A stretch of DNA of 64,000 nucleotides from Tigriopus japonicus (taxonomy: Eukaryota > Arthropoda > Copepoda > Harpacticoida > Harpacticidae): positions 13,555,418 through 13,619,417 of the forward strand of contig CM021322.1 in NCBI GenBank assembly GCA_010645155.1. Reading direction: 5' to 3'. The notes beneath the pieces are model-generated. The model was not told the origin of the DNA, did no database searches, and saw only the letters and a program-made list of their open reading frames with translations. Of this stretch, positions 11,901 through 22,290 are shown piece by piece. Each line of letters begins with the position of its first letter. Position 1 is the first letter of the stretch. The position numbers and the translations under genes were made by a program.

Positions 11901-13001
11901 GCAATCGAATGTACCGTTTACGCAAGCCACAGTTCCAAATTTGGAGAAAATGTACCAAACGTCCGACTTGGATAGACACTTATCGTTCACAAACGTAATC
12001 GTAAAGTAGCCGAATTTGTCCGCTTGAATATCGCTGGGAGGAGCTAAACACAATGAATCGTACCTTCCCACGAGTTCAATCAGAGCCTGTTCGGCTGAGC
12101 TTTTTTCCTTGTACCGAACGTAAACGTCATCCCCAGTCACATCGAACAGGCCCGGTCCCCGGACATCCACAACCTCGCCAAATTGGCCAAAGTCTCGGTG
12201 GACTTTTTCCTCCGTCACATCCCCACTCTTGTTATAGAACTTCAAACAATAACAACCAAAGTAGTCCTTTTCACATCGGGGGAGAGCGAATTTCATGTTA
12301 GGATAACGGTCCTTCCGGAAGAAGAATGCCTGCAGAGCCTGAACAGCGGATGTTTTCTCCTTATAGCTCACAAACACGCGACCACCTTTCACGTCGAGTG
12401 ATCCGGTTAGATTTTTCACCTCCCCAAATTTAGAGAACTCTTTCCTCACTTCCACTGACGGAATGCCCGTTTTATTGTAGAACGAAATGGTGTAAAGCCC
12501 GTAATTGTCGGGCAACACGTCACTGATGCTGGCAGGTGTAAGCTGATGATACTTGGCTGACAATTGTTCCAAGGCCGTTTCAGCATCACGTTTGTCGATA
12601 TAACGCACGTACACGTGATTGCCTCGAAGACCACTGAAGAGGCCAGGACCTCTAACATCCACCACGTCACCAAAATGACCAAAGTCTTCCATCACTTTTT
12701 CTTCCGTAATATGGGTGCCGTTCTTGACAATGAACTTGAGACAGTAGCACCCATAATAGTCTCTTTCTAGAGTGGCCGGGCCTTCCGACGAGAATTCGGC
12801 ATGAATCGAAGTGGCAGGTGGAGGAGGCAGAGTGGCTATCCCCATGCCTCCACCTCCCGGACCCCCCGGATTCAAGGGCGCGTGGCTGGGCGTAATTTGC
12901 GACATCATGCGCTTATTCCCACCCAGAAAGTTCATATGCGAATCGTCTTGATGTGCGGAATTGAGGATTGGAATCCGCTCAAGCAATGAACATGCTGACA
13001 T
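8901..13001 (-). CDS. Large protein with eight RRM-like domains in four tandem pairs
   Basis: One uninterrupted frame of 1366 residues; an in-frame TGA lies two codons before the ATG, and a splice-acceptor-like TTTGGTTTCAG near 13090 suggests a 5'UTR intron. Eight RRM-like units are visible: about 81-150, 165-230, 246-312, 328-392, 592-655, 683-747, 1182-1260 and 1271-1347. They alternate between two types: odd units carry Y/F-C-L-x-F, KV..DFG.FGEVV and VRG, while even units carry Y-T-I-x-F, F-S-K-F-G-E-V and RVFVSYKEK. Hence the protein grew by duplicating a two-RRM block. Long low-complexity linkers separate the blocks: Ser/Asn-rich (400-590) and a His/Gln-rich tract near 890-945. It probably binds RNA or nucleoprotein. 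I do not recognise the family name. Classic RNP1 aromatic residues are only partly kept. Confidence 0.85.
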   Translation of the reverse strand: MSACSLLERIPILNSAHQDDSHMNFLGGNKRMMSQITPSHAPLNPGGPGGGGMGIATLPPPPATSIHAEFSSEGPATLERDYYGCYCLKFIVKNGTHITEEKVMEDFGHFGDVVDVRGPGLFSGLRGNHVYVRYIDKRDAETALEQLSAKYHQLTPASISDVLPDNYGLYTISFYNKTGIPSVEVRKEFSKFGEVKNLTGSLDVKGGRVFVSYKEKTSAVQALQAFFFRKDRYPNMKFALPRCEKDYFGCYCLKFYNKSGDVTEEKVHRDFGQFGEVVDVRGPGLFDVTGDDVYVRYKEKSSAEQALIELVGRYDSLCLAPPSDIQADKFGYFTITFVNDKCLSKSDVWYIFSKFGTVACVNGTFDCKKGRVFVSYKEKQGALNALETMLITKEYHLQVSKNSTVRKNDYNVVGGSGAKDTLDTSDFSEFASNGQRANGHGLTSSSSVNAMNGGPSSNMGHESGNTPIKHSSSANSVPSVMTGTSEESMFRRDQSRSREASLVPNIPHLPNVSSPSKASVGNGTGNSNMMTSNQGHTMIDPSMVAMGMSANNQQQASPKMIGSSSNPMIHPGSNGGNSNKNGMVKFNRNVEKDIFGYFCLSFLNEDGDINEKKVRHDFGKFGEVVSVRGALGKQKGHVFVRFRKKESAENCLNCLNSFPLSEMSELFGKYLFLSPATPRDIDCDMYGLYSITFLNLNMKTSREIQQEFRKFGEIVSLTSGGGGNTDELVSISYSEKSCAVRALQTHFTNKEFPYLDIAKGNSLLLVNSSDSSDNEENELDFMNKPSCVHGKMTYPHPPPQGQVPPNNLSHPEGTGSNSSAGGASASSSSSGNLDPFHDPSTLENGPGGKDVVDELLKPFQSYFQIYQTGQYQHLRGDLNSDLHGQNGVQLGPGNAYHNANNHHHPQQQQHQQQQHQQQHHSHHHQHHHNHHQNNQHHHRSPDKKYRIKSVRNGNGQSNHHAPSSHSASSPRHHHRHRPHLSLSPAAVAHSSNSTLGNDMCQTVVENGHSAFADLHDGASHPMDAGSAVSNGPTNSTRTRSPVNKDRSGSSRALSHAMSEPSMDAQSTPMEITSLTKLGQPGPNETEVEPRGTKSLAQSLSPSLSTGSSSPSAAGSPLNSSRASSLQASPEREVNNRAVFEASKSVDKERLSEPQVNPEVKEDLEEVEEEEKVKEIPYEHVVQDFLGFYTLSFVNKIKDLTERKVKLDFEKAVQVRGLNKTSGSDSSSVGNDSIVFVSFADQESAEEACNNSHLRAKYSQLACSPVVSLMAGRDGHFSIEFVNSGMSGIREITQDFSQYGEVVKVMAGRGAKNSVKRVTVSYSEAQSAIAAIKCIKLCKNYASLDFSRECLDIEENKGTKGASAAPP

Positions 13002-16000
13002 TAGGCCTCAAGAGTGATGCGCACACGGTCACACGATAAGAACGACGGACGCGTTCGTTGACAAGTGAAACCAGCAAAGACAGCAAATCTGAAACCAAAC
13101 CAAAATCATGAATGAAAAGGACCATTGGGTTGCATTCCTTCCTGATTTCCATGAGTCACTTCGAGAACCTCCCACTCTTATAGCCTGTCAAAGCCCTCCT
13201 AGGGGGTCTTGGTCAACAAATATGTATGCCTATCGGTGGTATTTTCCCGTCCCTCTCGTTCCCCGTACCTCCCCACCCAAAACCGTACTTGCTTGCATAC
13301 GTGCTTGCGTGCATGAGTGCCTACTTGCATGCCTGCAATTTGCATTGGGCATACTGAAGATGAGTGTGTGCGTGAGCAACCCATGGCCCAGTGGGCGGGC
13401 AAGCAGGCAGACAGGCGGGACTGGCACACACACACACACTCACTTAAGACTCTCAAGCAGCAACGCAGCAGAGAATGAACGAACACAAAGTCCCAAAACA
13501 TCGCGCTTTCCCATTGTCCTGCCTGGACGGCCTACTCCGACTGCCTGAACCGACCAAGCTACGCCCTCTCTCTTTCTCTCTCCTTCTGAGGGCAACGACC
13601 ACATCAGTATTGACACGAAAATCCCGCGCCCCAAAGTCACTCCCACGGCTAAAGGGGCGTGTTGGACTGGCCACGGCTTCGAACTCGAGATTCGTATCGC
13701 AATCAATGGGATTAGTCGTCTTTCACACCCGAGAATCACTGATTTTTTATGACTTCTTGGGCCAAAGAAGGCGAGAAGGCATGACGTAATAAGAGCTCAC
13801 ATTGGGAAGGCGCCAAACGGGTCTTAGCCCGGACAACTCGCCCGCCACGCCCTACCACGCCCCCCACGAACACCTCACGCCACCCCCACACCCCGGTCGA
13901 GATGAACCTGCGCTTGTCTAACCTGATGCGAGCCGATCTTCCGAGGTTGACGTTTTGTTGGCCTCCGCTTGAAAACCTCTCGTTTCACTCACTCTGTTAC
14001 TGTGTTGGTCAGGCAGGCACGGCTTGGTTGGCACTCACGTACTCCCTCGCGCACTCCCCTATGTAGCTTGTTCCCCGGAGTGCAGGAAGGACGCCTGTTC
14101 TTTCCAGTGCCCTGCTTGGACAAATCTGGCAAAGATGGCTCTTGGCTGGAAGGCGGATTGAGGCGGAAAAGGCAGGAGAGATGGAAGTGTGGGCCGGCTT
14201 TGATTGGAAAGGCCTGCCTCAACTTGACGACTTGTTGGTTGGTGGTTGGCCAAAAGAGGCTAAGTAGGCAGAGAAGCTTCTCGAAATGGCCGAGGTGACT
14301 TTGTTCATGTTCAGGCCAAAGTGGGAGGATTAGACCGCTAACACCGCTTGGACTTCTTTAGCTTGGACAAGCTCCCAGCCAGATTACAGAAATCAGGCAT
14401 TGTATATCGATTGAGAAAGAAATGGATTCGGTTGCTATAGGATAACATTAGACGTTTACAAAAAATACGGAAAAGGGAATCCACCAACGATTAGCATTTT
14501 ATTCCCTTGTTACTCTTTCTGTTGCCATCACTTTGATAAATCAGTCCTGAAACAATGAGGTCTACTCCGTCAACTGTTTTAAGTACATAAAATTAACTCA
14601 TGGGTATTTCATTTTTTGACCTTATTTCAAAATATCGTTGATCCAAAGCAACCTCCAGTCGTAACATAAAGGTGGTTTTTGTCTTCTTTGGCATTTTTTT
14701 AAAATTCATCAGCATTTTGGCACTCAAATACTAAATTCAGAAAGAATACTTGTCATGCGGCCTGGTACAAACATACAAGAACGCCTAAAATAGTGGACAA
14801 TGTCAATTGTATTTTGGTTAGTTTTCAAAAGGAACACCTCGCTTTCATTGCATGCTAATCAACGAATCCCGAAACAAACTGACCCTCATAATCCCTGCAC
14901 TTTAATTCTGTTTGTCTCAGTTGTAAATTTCAGTCCAAAAATATTTGTTTCATTCTTTTTTTTATTTTTGAGTAAGTGACAGATCAAACAGGTGTATAGA
15001 GTCCTTTAAGCGCAACCAGTGAAATGGAATTCACGTGCAATTTTTGAGCTTTAATACGCAAAAATTTTGTTCTTACGTGTCCAATATACATTGAGAAGTT
15101 CGAATATATGTCAAAGGTTTGTGTCATGGTGCAATATTTGGAGCTGTATTACTAAGGTGACCTCCCAGTCAGTTGCTCGTTAAAGGACCCAATTGGCCAA
15201 AGTGATTTCCTAATGCCACATTTGTCTGAGCAAATCTTTTTTCTAAAGAAATAGTAGTACACCTAACATTGAATTGTATACAAAAAACTTTTGTCATTCA
15301 CTGTAAGACCAATAGAAGTGAAGCTGATTCTTATAATTTTCAAATCTAGCACTCACTTTGGTCCTGCTGTTAAGACGAAGGGACATTGATCGTTTACAAC
15401 AGGAATTACTAATGATGTCTTGATTTTTGGCGGGAAACAAAGTTCGGAAGACATGTGTTTCTGATGAGCGTGCCAGGAAGCTAAAACGAAGATTTAGGCC
15501 TGGTAATTGCAACAATTCCTTTCTCATCTGTGTAATTTGAAGTTGAAATAACAATATTTGACTTTTTTTGCAAAAAAGACGTTTTGTTGCTTTTATCTAA
15601 AATTTTGCTACATAAATTGAGAGGGTTATACCGGTTCTACCGAACTTTTGAATCAGGAATGTCCGACTTTGAATAACAAGATGGCCAGAGGAGAGCGGTT
15701 CCTGGGGCAACTAAACCTAAAAAAAATGATTTGTTTAATTGAAGGCTTCCAATGTCTCCATTCGTTTTTAAATTACTTTGCAATTTCTTCTCAACATACA
15801 TTTATCATGCCATTGCTCTTAAATGCAACATTTTTCGAAAATCTGACCCTTAAAAACTGAGACATTTTTTTCTTACTACCCCTACTACCCCTTTTAAGGG
15901 TTCCTGGATATGGTAATCACTCCCATTGCTCGTGCAAGACCCTAAAATATCCCCTAAATAAAATCTAAAAAAAATGACCCTAAATAAAAAAAGCCCCTAA

Positions 16001-16377
16001 AATATTTGCTCTTTCTCTCCCTGGTGGTTAAAATCTCTGCTTTTTGTGTTTTACCAAGTGCCAAGATTCCTAATGGTGATTTTTTATGTCAGAGTATCAC
16101 AATGCACACATTTTGTGAAAGATTGCATTTAAAAGTAGTCCAAAACTGTGTTATATGACCGATAACTGTTCAAACCAATACATTCTTCAAAACTGTTTTA
16201 ATGGACATCAGAAGCGTCCTTAGTTATGAATTAAAGCAAAATTATATCAAAATATATTGAAGAGATAATAAACTATCAGAGAAAAAAGACTATTGGGTGT
16301 TTCATAAGAAACAAACTGGAAACTTTGTCCGTAACTCGGACAAAATATTTGTCAAGCTCAAAAAGATGCAACAGATA
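13002..16377. other. Intergenic region upstream of the RRM gene
   Basis: Positions 13002-14330 are GC-richer, with a short CA run (13427-13440), and likely hold the promoter and 5'UTR exon or exons of the minus-strand RRM gene. Several overlapping open frames occur on both strands here, but none has a conserved domain, so I call none. From 14330 to 16377 the DNA is AT-rich, and I see no gene, RNA or clear repeat in it. Confidence 0.5.
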
Positions 16378-16706
16378 ACGCAATTGAAGTGTGGCGTTGT
16401 TAATAGCGACGACATCTGCCACGGCTTGCTCGCACTGTGTATGCACATGAAAAGAGACAAAATTCAGCATTTCTCCAGCGAATGTACCAAACTTGTAACA
16501 TAATTTCCTATTTGATGTAGCTAAACTATCATTACATTGCTAGAACACGTCAATGCAACATATTTTGCACAATTTCTTGAATTATGCCTAGTTTTGTCTC
16601 TTTGCAAGTGCATGCACAGTGCAAGTTGATCGTGGCAGGGAAGATGTCGACGCTCTCGCTCCATGAAAAGGCACAACAAAGCCGCACTTCAATTGCCCTA
16701 TTCCTA
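16378..16706. repeat. Inverted duplication with an indel between arms
   Basis: The left arm (about 16378-16475) reads GCAATTGAAGTGTGGC, CGACATCTGCCACG, CACTGTGTATGCAC and AAGAGACAAAA in order. The reverse complement of about 16588-16706 gives GCAATTGAAGTGCGGC, CGACATCTTCCCTGCCACG, CACTGTGCATGCAC and AAGAGACAAAA. The right arm has about 20 extra bases after the first block. Spacer is about 110 bp. It lies directly beside the larger palindrome at 16720-17110, so both could belong to one complex foldback element. Confidence 0.7.
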
Positions 16707-16719
16707 AGATGGTGGCCAT

Positions 16720-17110
16720 CTCTTTCCCCCAATAGTGATCTCCCCCTGTAGGTTTGCACCAGGTGATCTCCGCCAAGGTTAACTCCCCCAACAATCAACT
16801 CCGCCAACATTGAACTCTGCCATGCTAGACTCCCCCAACATTGAACTCCGCCACGGTTAACTCCCCCAACAGTCATCTCCGCCAACAGTGATTTCCGAGT
16901 TTACTGTGGCGGAAATCACTGTTGGCGGAGATGATTGTTGGGGGAGTTAACCCTGGTGGAGATAAGTGCTGGGGGAGTTTACCGTGGGGGAGTTTACCAT
17001 GGCGGAAATTACAGTTGGAGGAGTTGATTGTTGGGGGAGTTTACCTTGGCGGAGATCACCTGGTGCAAACCTACAGGGGGAGATCAGTGTTGGGGGAGTT
17101 GTATGGGAAC
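16720..17110. repeat. Large palindrome made of degenerate 16-bp tandem units
   Basis: Around a centre near 16905, the left arm repeats ACTCCCCCAACA and ATCTCCGCCAAC alternately, and the right arm repeats GTTGGGGGAGTT and TTGGCGGAGAT. Outer parts of the arms match well (CCCCCTGTAGGTTTGCACC at the left, GGTGCAAACCTACAGGGGG at the right). Units of about 16 bp alternate GGGGGAG and GGCGGAG cores, giving a higher unit of about 32 bp. Open frames across it (Gly-Gly-Val repeats) appear on both strands and are products of the repeat, not genes. Confidence 0.8.
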
Positions 17111-17699
17111 CGCTTGTAAACCCCGTCGCAAAACTTTGGTTTCAATCACAAGTTATAGGCGATATAATTAGGTGTTCCGTTTCATTTGACACACCCGGTA
17201 CATTACACTTTCAAAAGCAACAAATAACCCGATGAAATGCTCCAGTGTAGCTCTACTCCAGTGGTGTGTTAAAGCAAGAGCAAAGACAAAATATGTATTT
17301 TTTGCGTTGAAAACATCGGTAAATAATTTGAATTTGCTTTTACTTGTGTCTAAAATCTAGTAAAGAATATAATGTATTTTGGAGCTAAATTAAACTGTAT
17401 ATTTTGATTTTTTTTTTCTTCATTATTTATATCAAACATAGTATAACATAGATATCAAAAAGTTTATAATTTTTCAAATAGACATATCTTTGATTGATTC
17501 GAAAATTAAGGAAATCTACCATAGTAAGGATCATTTATGAAAAAAAAATCATTTAATATTGACCACTCCAATTAAGTTTTAAGTCAAAATATATATTAAT
17601 CCTTTTTCTATTTCCACCCTTCTCCCAAACATCCATAACCCGGTTCCTTCTTTCACTTTCTCCCATGGGCAACCAAGGTCTTACTCTAGTATGACCGCC

Positions 17700-20600
17700 C
17701 CCTCCCCTCTTCAACTACCCTTCCTGTAGGGCAAAACTTTGTTAGTGAGCAGGATTTTTTAAGGTTAGACAGGAAGGTCCAAGAACTGATAGATTTGGTC
17801 CATCGGAAGACCTTGAACGTGCATTGTCTTTTTTCCAAAAAAGATAGCACAAAAGCCGGAGTACTGGAGGAGCTAGCGATTGATAGAGAGGTCTCCTTCA
17901 TTTCTATCACAGAGACTTGGCTTCGTCCAGGAGTTTTAGATGAAGAAGTAGCAATAGCTGGTTTTAGGCTAGTTCGTTGTGATAGGGTACGGCCTGACAA
18001 TCCCATTTTCCCACATGGGGGCGTATGTCTATATGTCAGGAAAGAATTACTTCTTAGTCATGTTCAAATGTCGAATGGAGAAGTAGAAGTTTTGGTTTGT
18101 CCATAGATCCTTGGTTTGTCATATCAAGGCCCTTGATATTACGGTTGTAACAATGTATCGGCCACCTTCTTGTAGCTCTTCTTCATTTCCATCAGCTCTC
18201 CAACTCATTGGAAAGGAGTTAGATCGAGTGGTTTGTTCTCGCCTCTTTGTTGTTGGTGACTTCAATTTTCCGGCTAGCATTGTTGAGTGGGAGGTTAGTC
18301 CGGATGGGTACATTCCCATTTCGAAAACAGAATCGCTGTCTTTCGAAAAATTGGAAGAGTTTGCGATCTTGCGTAATCTCTCTCAACACGTTGGTGTTGC
18401 AACCAGAGCAGAGAGTGTTTTAGACTTAGTTTTTTCCAATGACCCTGATCTGATCCAATATGTCCACGTTGCCCCATGTAGCCTTTCAGATCATCACATT
18501 CTTGAGATAGGGTCGACCATTACTCAAAAGCCGGCGAGCTCAAGAGTTAAACCCGCACAAAAGGTGGGTCTGGCAAAGTTGGACTTGATTTCCATTTTGA
18601 AGCAGGAACCATCCATAGATGACGCCATAAATAGACTGATTTTCATTTATCAGGAGGTTTGTTTGTCTCTATGTATTCCAGAAACAGCGCCAAAAGGTGG
18701 GGCCTTTGTCTAGAATTCCAAAGTTTAGAAACAAGTTGTTCAAAAGGAGTTGTCAGATTTCAAATAGACTTCAACGTACTTCAAATCCATTTGTTGTAGC
18801 CAGCCTCCAAAACAAAGTGGATGTGGTCCAATCAAAGATTAGGGCCTCCATTGGTTCCGATCAGTTAAAGAAGGAAAGTAGAGTGATCCAGGAGGTTAAG
18901 ACATATCCAAAGGCGTTTTTCTCTTTTGCAAACTCAAAGAGAAAGATGAAACATCCTGTAGGACCTTTTGAGGTCGACGGTAAAACTGTCAATGATAGTG
19001 AGGTTATGGCTTGTATGCTTGGAGATCAGTTCTCAAGTGTATTTTCAATTCCGAAAAGGGTAGGCAGAGCAGGCCATGACTGTAGTAATGTTGTTGAGGA
19101 GACTGGCATTGATGACCATGAGACTGGCATTGATGACCAGGATAATCGATTGGAGGATCTAGTAGTCACAGATCAAGATACTTTTGAGGGCATCAAGAGC
19201 TTAAAACTCTCGAGTTCTCCTGGACCTGATGGTGTGACATCTCAGTTTCTGATGAAATGTTCACAGATTCTTGCCCCTGTTTTCTCCCATTTGATGCGTC
19301 GCATCTTCGATCAGGGCAAGTTTCCCTCTTCTCTAAAAGTAGCTCATGTAGTTCCAATTTTTAAGGGCGTAGATAAGTCACTCCCTAGTAATTAAAGGCC
19401 CATTTCTCTGACTTCCAGTATTGCAAAGGTCTTTGAGCAGATCATGAAGTCCCAGCTTGTTGAGTATTCGGAAGCCCATGATATCATTCCCCCAGGGCAT
19501 CATGGGTCCCATTTTAGTACAGTCACCCAATTGGTTGACCATATCGAGCAGATCATTGAGGGGCTTGAAAGTCACGAGTCAGTTGATGCAGTCTATCTTG
19601 ACTTTGCCAAGGCCTTTGATAAGGTAGATCATGGTCTTTTGCTCGGTCAACTCAAAGAGTTTGGGATCCAGGTTAAGGTCCTGAATTTATTGGTAGTTTT
19701 ATGAGTGAAAGGAAGCAAATAGTCAAGGTTGAAGGATCATTTAGTGGCATGTATGATGTCAAGTCAGGTGTTCCACAAGGTTCAATCTTAGGTCCGCTCC
19801 TGTTTATTCTCTTTATTGCTCCTCTCCAGAAGTTTAGAACAAAAGCCAGTATTTCTTCATATGCTGATGCAAGAAGCACGGAAATCCAGTGCTTCTTGGC
19901 TGATGACACAAAATTAGTTTGTGGAAAGAATGGTCAGGACTCAAAATGTTTAGTTGAGGACTTGGAGAAAGTCTACTCTTGGGAGAGTAATATGATAGAC
20001 GTCCGAGTTCTATCGCATTGAACGGGATGAAATTCCGCACAATGACGTATGGAACGTCAAAATTAGATGTTCCTCTCAAAGACAACGGAGGTTGTGATAT
20101 TGAGCAGGTATCGTTTATGAGGGATTTAGGAGTTGTCGTCCAAGATGATGGAAAATTTGATGAGTATATCCAGTTGAAAGTGGGGAAGGCATTTCAAACA
20201 TGTGGCTGGATCTATCGCACTTTCAAGTCCAGAGATAGTATTACGATGCTAACTCTGTACAAGTCGATTGTTCAGCCGCATCTTGAATATGCCTCACCCA
20301 TTTGGGCTCTAATGAGTTCAGCAGGTTTGCAAAAGGTCGAGCAGGTCCAAAGATGTTTTACTAGGAACATCACAGGAATGAGAGAGCTCTCGTATTGGGA
20401 GAGGCTCCAGAAATTAGGGCTGTACAGTACTCAAAGAAGGTATGAAAGGTATCTGATACTGTATGTTTTCATACAGTCATTCATGGGCTCTGTCCTAACC
20501 CAGGCTTTGAGATCAGTTGTAGCGATCGTAGAGGAGAACGTGCGTACTGAGAGCACCTCCAAATCCAAGGGAATCGAGGCTAGTTCGATCAATGAAGTCC

Positions 20601-20727
20601 TCATCTCTTCTTTATCGGGCTCCTTCATTGTTCAATTTGTTACCTCTGTTGTTATTAATTCCTTTTACAGGGAATCCCATTACTTGTAGCGGGATTAAAA
20701 AATCCGCCCCCCCCAAAAAAAAAAAAA
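17700..20727 (+). mobile_element. Non-LTR retrotransposon, copy B (CR1/Jockey-like), degenerate
   Basis: This copy reaches the 3' end of the element. It encodes, in several frames, an APE endonuclease (ITETWLR at 17905-17930, GDFNFP near 18260, SDHHIL near 18490) and a reverse transcriptase (SSSPGPDGVTS at 19208, YLDFAKAFDKVDH near 19590-19630, SGVPQGSILGPLLF near 19760-19800, ADDTKL near 19900), followed by the usual C-terminal helical region ending near 20690. A GGATT/AATCC hairpin and a C-run plus A-run (20706-20727) close it. Frame breaks occur at about 18104, 18705, 19690 and 20010. A TAA at 19393 replaces the TAT seen in copy A at the RPISL motif. A 24-bp tandem duplication (ACTGGCATTGATGACCA unit, about 19101-19140) is absent from copy A. 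The 5' boundary is uncertain. Confidence 0.9.
19863..19905 (+). mobile_element. 29-bp hairpin insertion with 7-bp duplication inside the RT catalytic box
   Basis: Within copy B the YADD region is split. The 7-mer GCTGATG occurs at 19863-19869 and again at 19899-19905. Between them are 29 bp whose ends are a perfect 10-bp inverted repeat (CAAGAAGCAC and GTGCTTCTTG). Removing 36 bp restores the expected spacing of the catalytic aspartates. The insert adds exactly 12 codons, so the frame is kept but the active site is disrupted. The arrangement looks like a very small insertion with a target-site duplication. Confidence 0.75.
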
Positions 20728-22290
20728 AATCTTGCAACCTTGAAAAATTTATGAGGAAACGTAAAAAGAACCGTGCCATTTTGTCTTTTTACAACATTCA
20801 AAATGTATATTACATTTCTTGGCAATGGCTCTAACATTTACTGGAGTATTCCATGGCATAATTTGACGCAATTTGAAGCTCTTAAGTAAAGATAGTTTAC
20901 AATTTGCCTAAGAAATATTGATGAATAACTTGAAGTTGGAGTGGCAAATCTTGACATTTTCATAAAAATAATTATTTTTTATTGCTTGTACGATGTAAGA
21001 GCTTTGGGCCATTGAGCACAGTTCTATGGATGGCCCCAATATTTTTGACTTTCCCCATAGTGCATAGGCCCACCAACGACCACACCTGGGCCTAAATATG
21101 GGCTGCGGCCCACTGGTTGCCGACCCTTGCTCTAGATTGTCTGCCTGATGGCAAAAATAGCCTTTTTCTCTTAGCTCTCGACTCATCATTTTTAATGCAA
21201 ATACGTAGTTTAAGTATATACTATATTATATGAATAACCATAAGTTATATGATATTATAGTTATAAAATTAATTATAAATGTTATGTAATTACAGTCAAT
21301 TATTTAATTCAATTATTTAATTAAATGATTGATTTAATTATAAAAGTTATATAAATAATTATAAATCATAAATGTAATCGGGACAAAAACTGAGAGCTTG
21401 ATGATAGAACAAGGTTAGAAAAAGCTGTTATGTTTTTTTTGGATGGAAGGTGCTTCTGAGTAGAGGTACCTTTGAGTAGCTCGCTAGAACGTGATCGTTC
21501 AGCTTTTGTATTCAGCGACCTTTCTCTCCCTAGTCGTGATGATTTATGATTCATCCATCCATCCAGGAATACATGTAGTCTGGACTGAACGAGACAGACT
21601 TGATAACGGGTCCTAATCAAACAAGGTAAAAAATACCTTGTATTTTATTTTGTATTTGAAGGAAAACGTTATTGAAACCCTGATCGGCGTGAAACATTAC
21701 AATGGATTGCAATTTCTCAATGCTTTTTCAATGAGAAAGCACCTGTTACCAAGTGTTCCGAGATTTTCAGGATAGTCTCTTTCAAAATTCAGCGAGGGTG
21801 AGTTTCCGTTTCGACGTTGTCATTTTGTCGTCCCAAAGCGTTCAACCCGCAACCTGCTCGGCTTGAACTTGCTCCATCTACACATGCCTTCCCTGACTTA
21901 GCTTAAGTGTACGTACATGGATGGATGGATGGATGGATGTACACTGGACCCGCTTTTTCGCTCTCTCGTTTCGAGCCGCAGAGACGGCTGGCATCCATTC
22001 TACTTACTTGCTCGTCAGTTAGGCAGTCAGTCAGTCAGTCAGTCAAAATCCCTTAGAAACAGACCAGATTCGAGTCTTTGGGAGGCCGAGGATCTAAGAG
22101 GTATAGCTCAGTGGGTCGTAAGCAGTTTCCCCATCCCGAGTGAGATAAACTTCTAAACAAAAGAGTGCAGTGAGAATTACAGAATTCTGACAGAATGCCT
22201 TAACCAAAATTGCATGGTAACTTTTGTGTTTTTGTAGTGATTGTCTAAGAGGGATTTGTTCTGTTATCTGTCCGTGAGGTTGTTTGTGCC
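20728..22290. repeat. Intergenic with GATG and CAGT tetranucleotide runs
   Basis: No gene is seen from 20728 to 22290 apart from the likely 5'UTR/promoter of the following gene. AT-rich sequence fills 21180-21370. A GGAT run sits at 21917-21940 and a CAGT run at 22021-22045; both are ordinary microsatellites a few hundred bases upstream of the eIF4E3 start. Confidence 0.6.

Noticed and set aside
13108..14298. Several overlapping 70-146 residue frames on both strands
   Set aside because: This is GC-rich promoter and 5'UTR sequence; the frames contradict each other and show no domain or splice logic.
16550..17235. Gly-Gly-Val repeat frames on both strands
   Set aside because: They follow the palindromic 16-bp units and appear in mirror image on both strands; no start context or splice signal supports coding.
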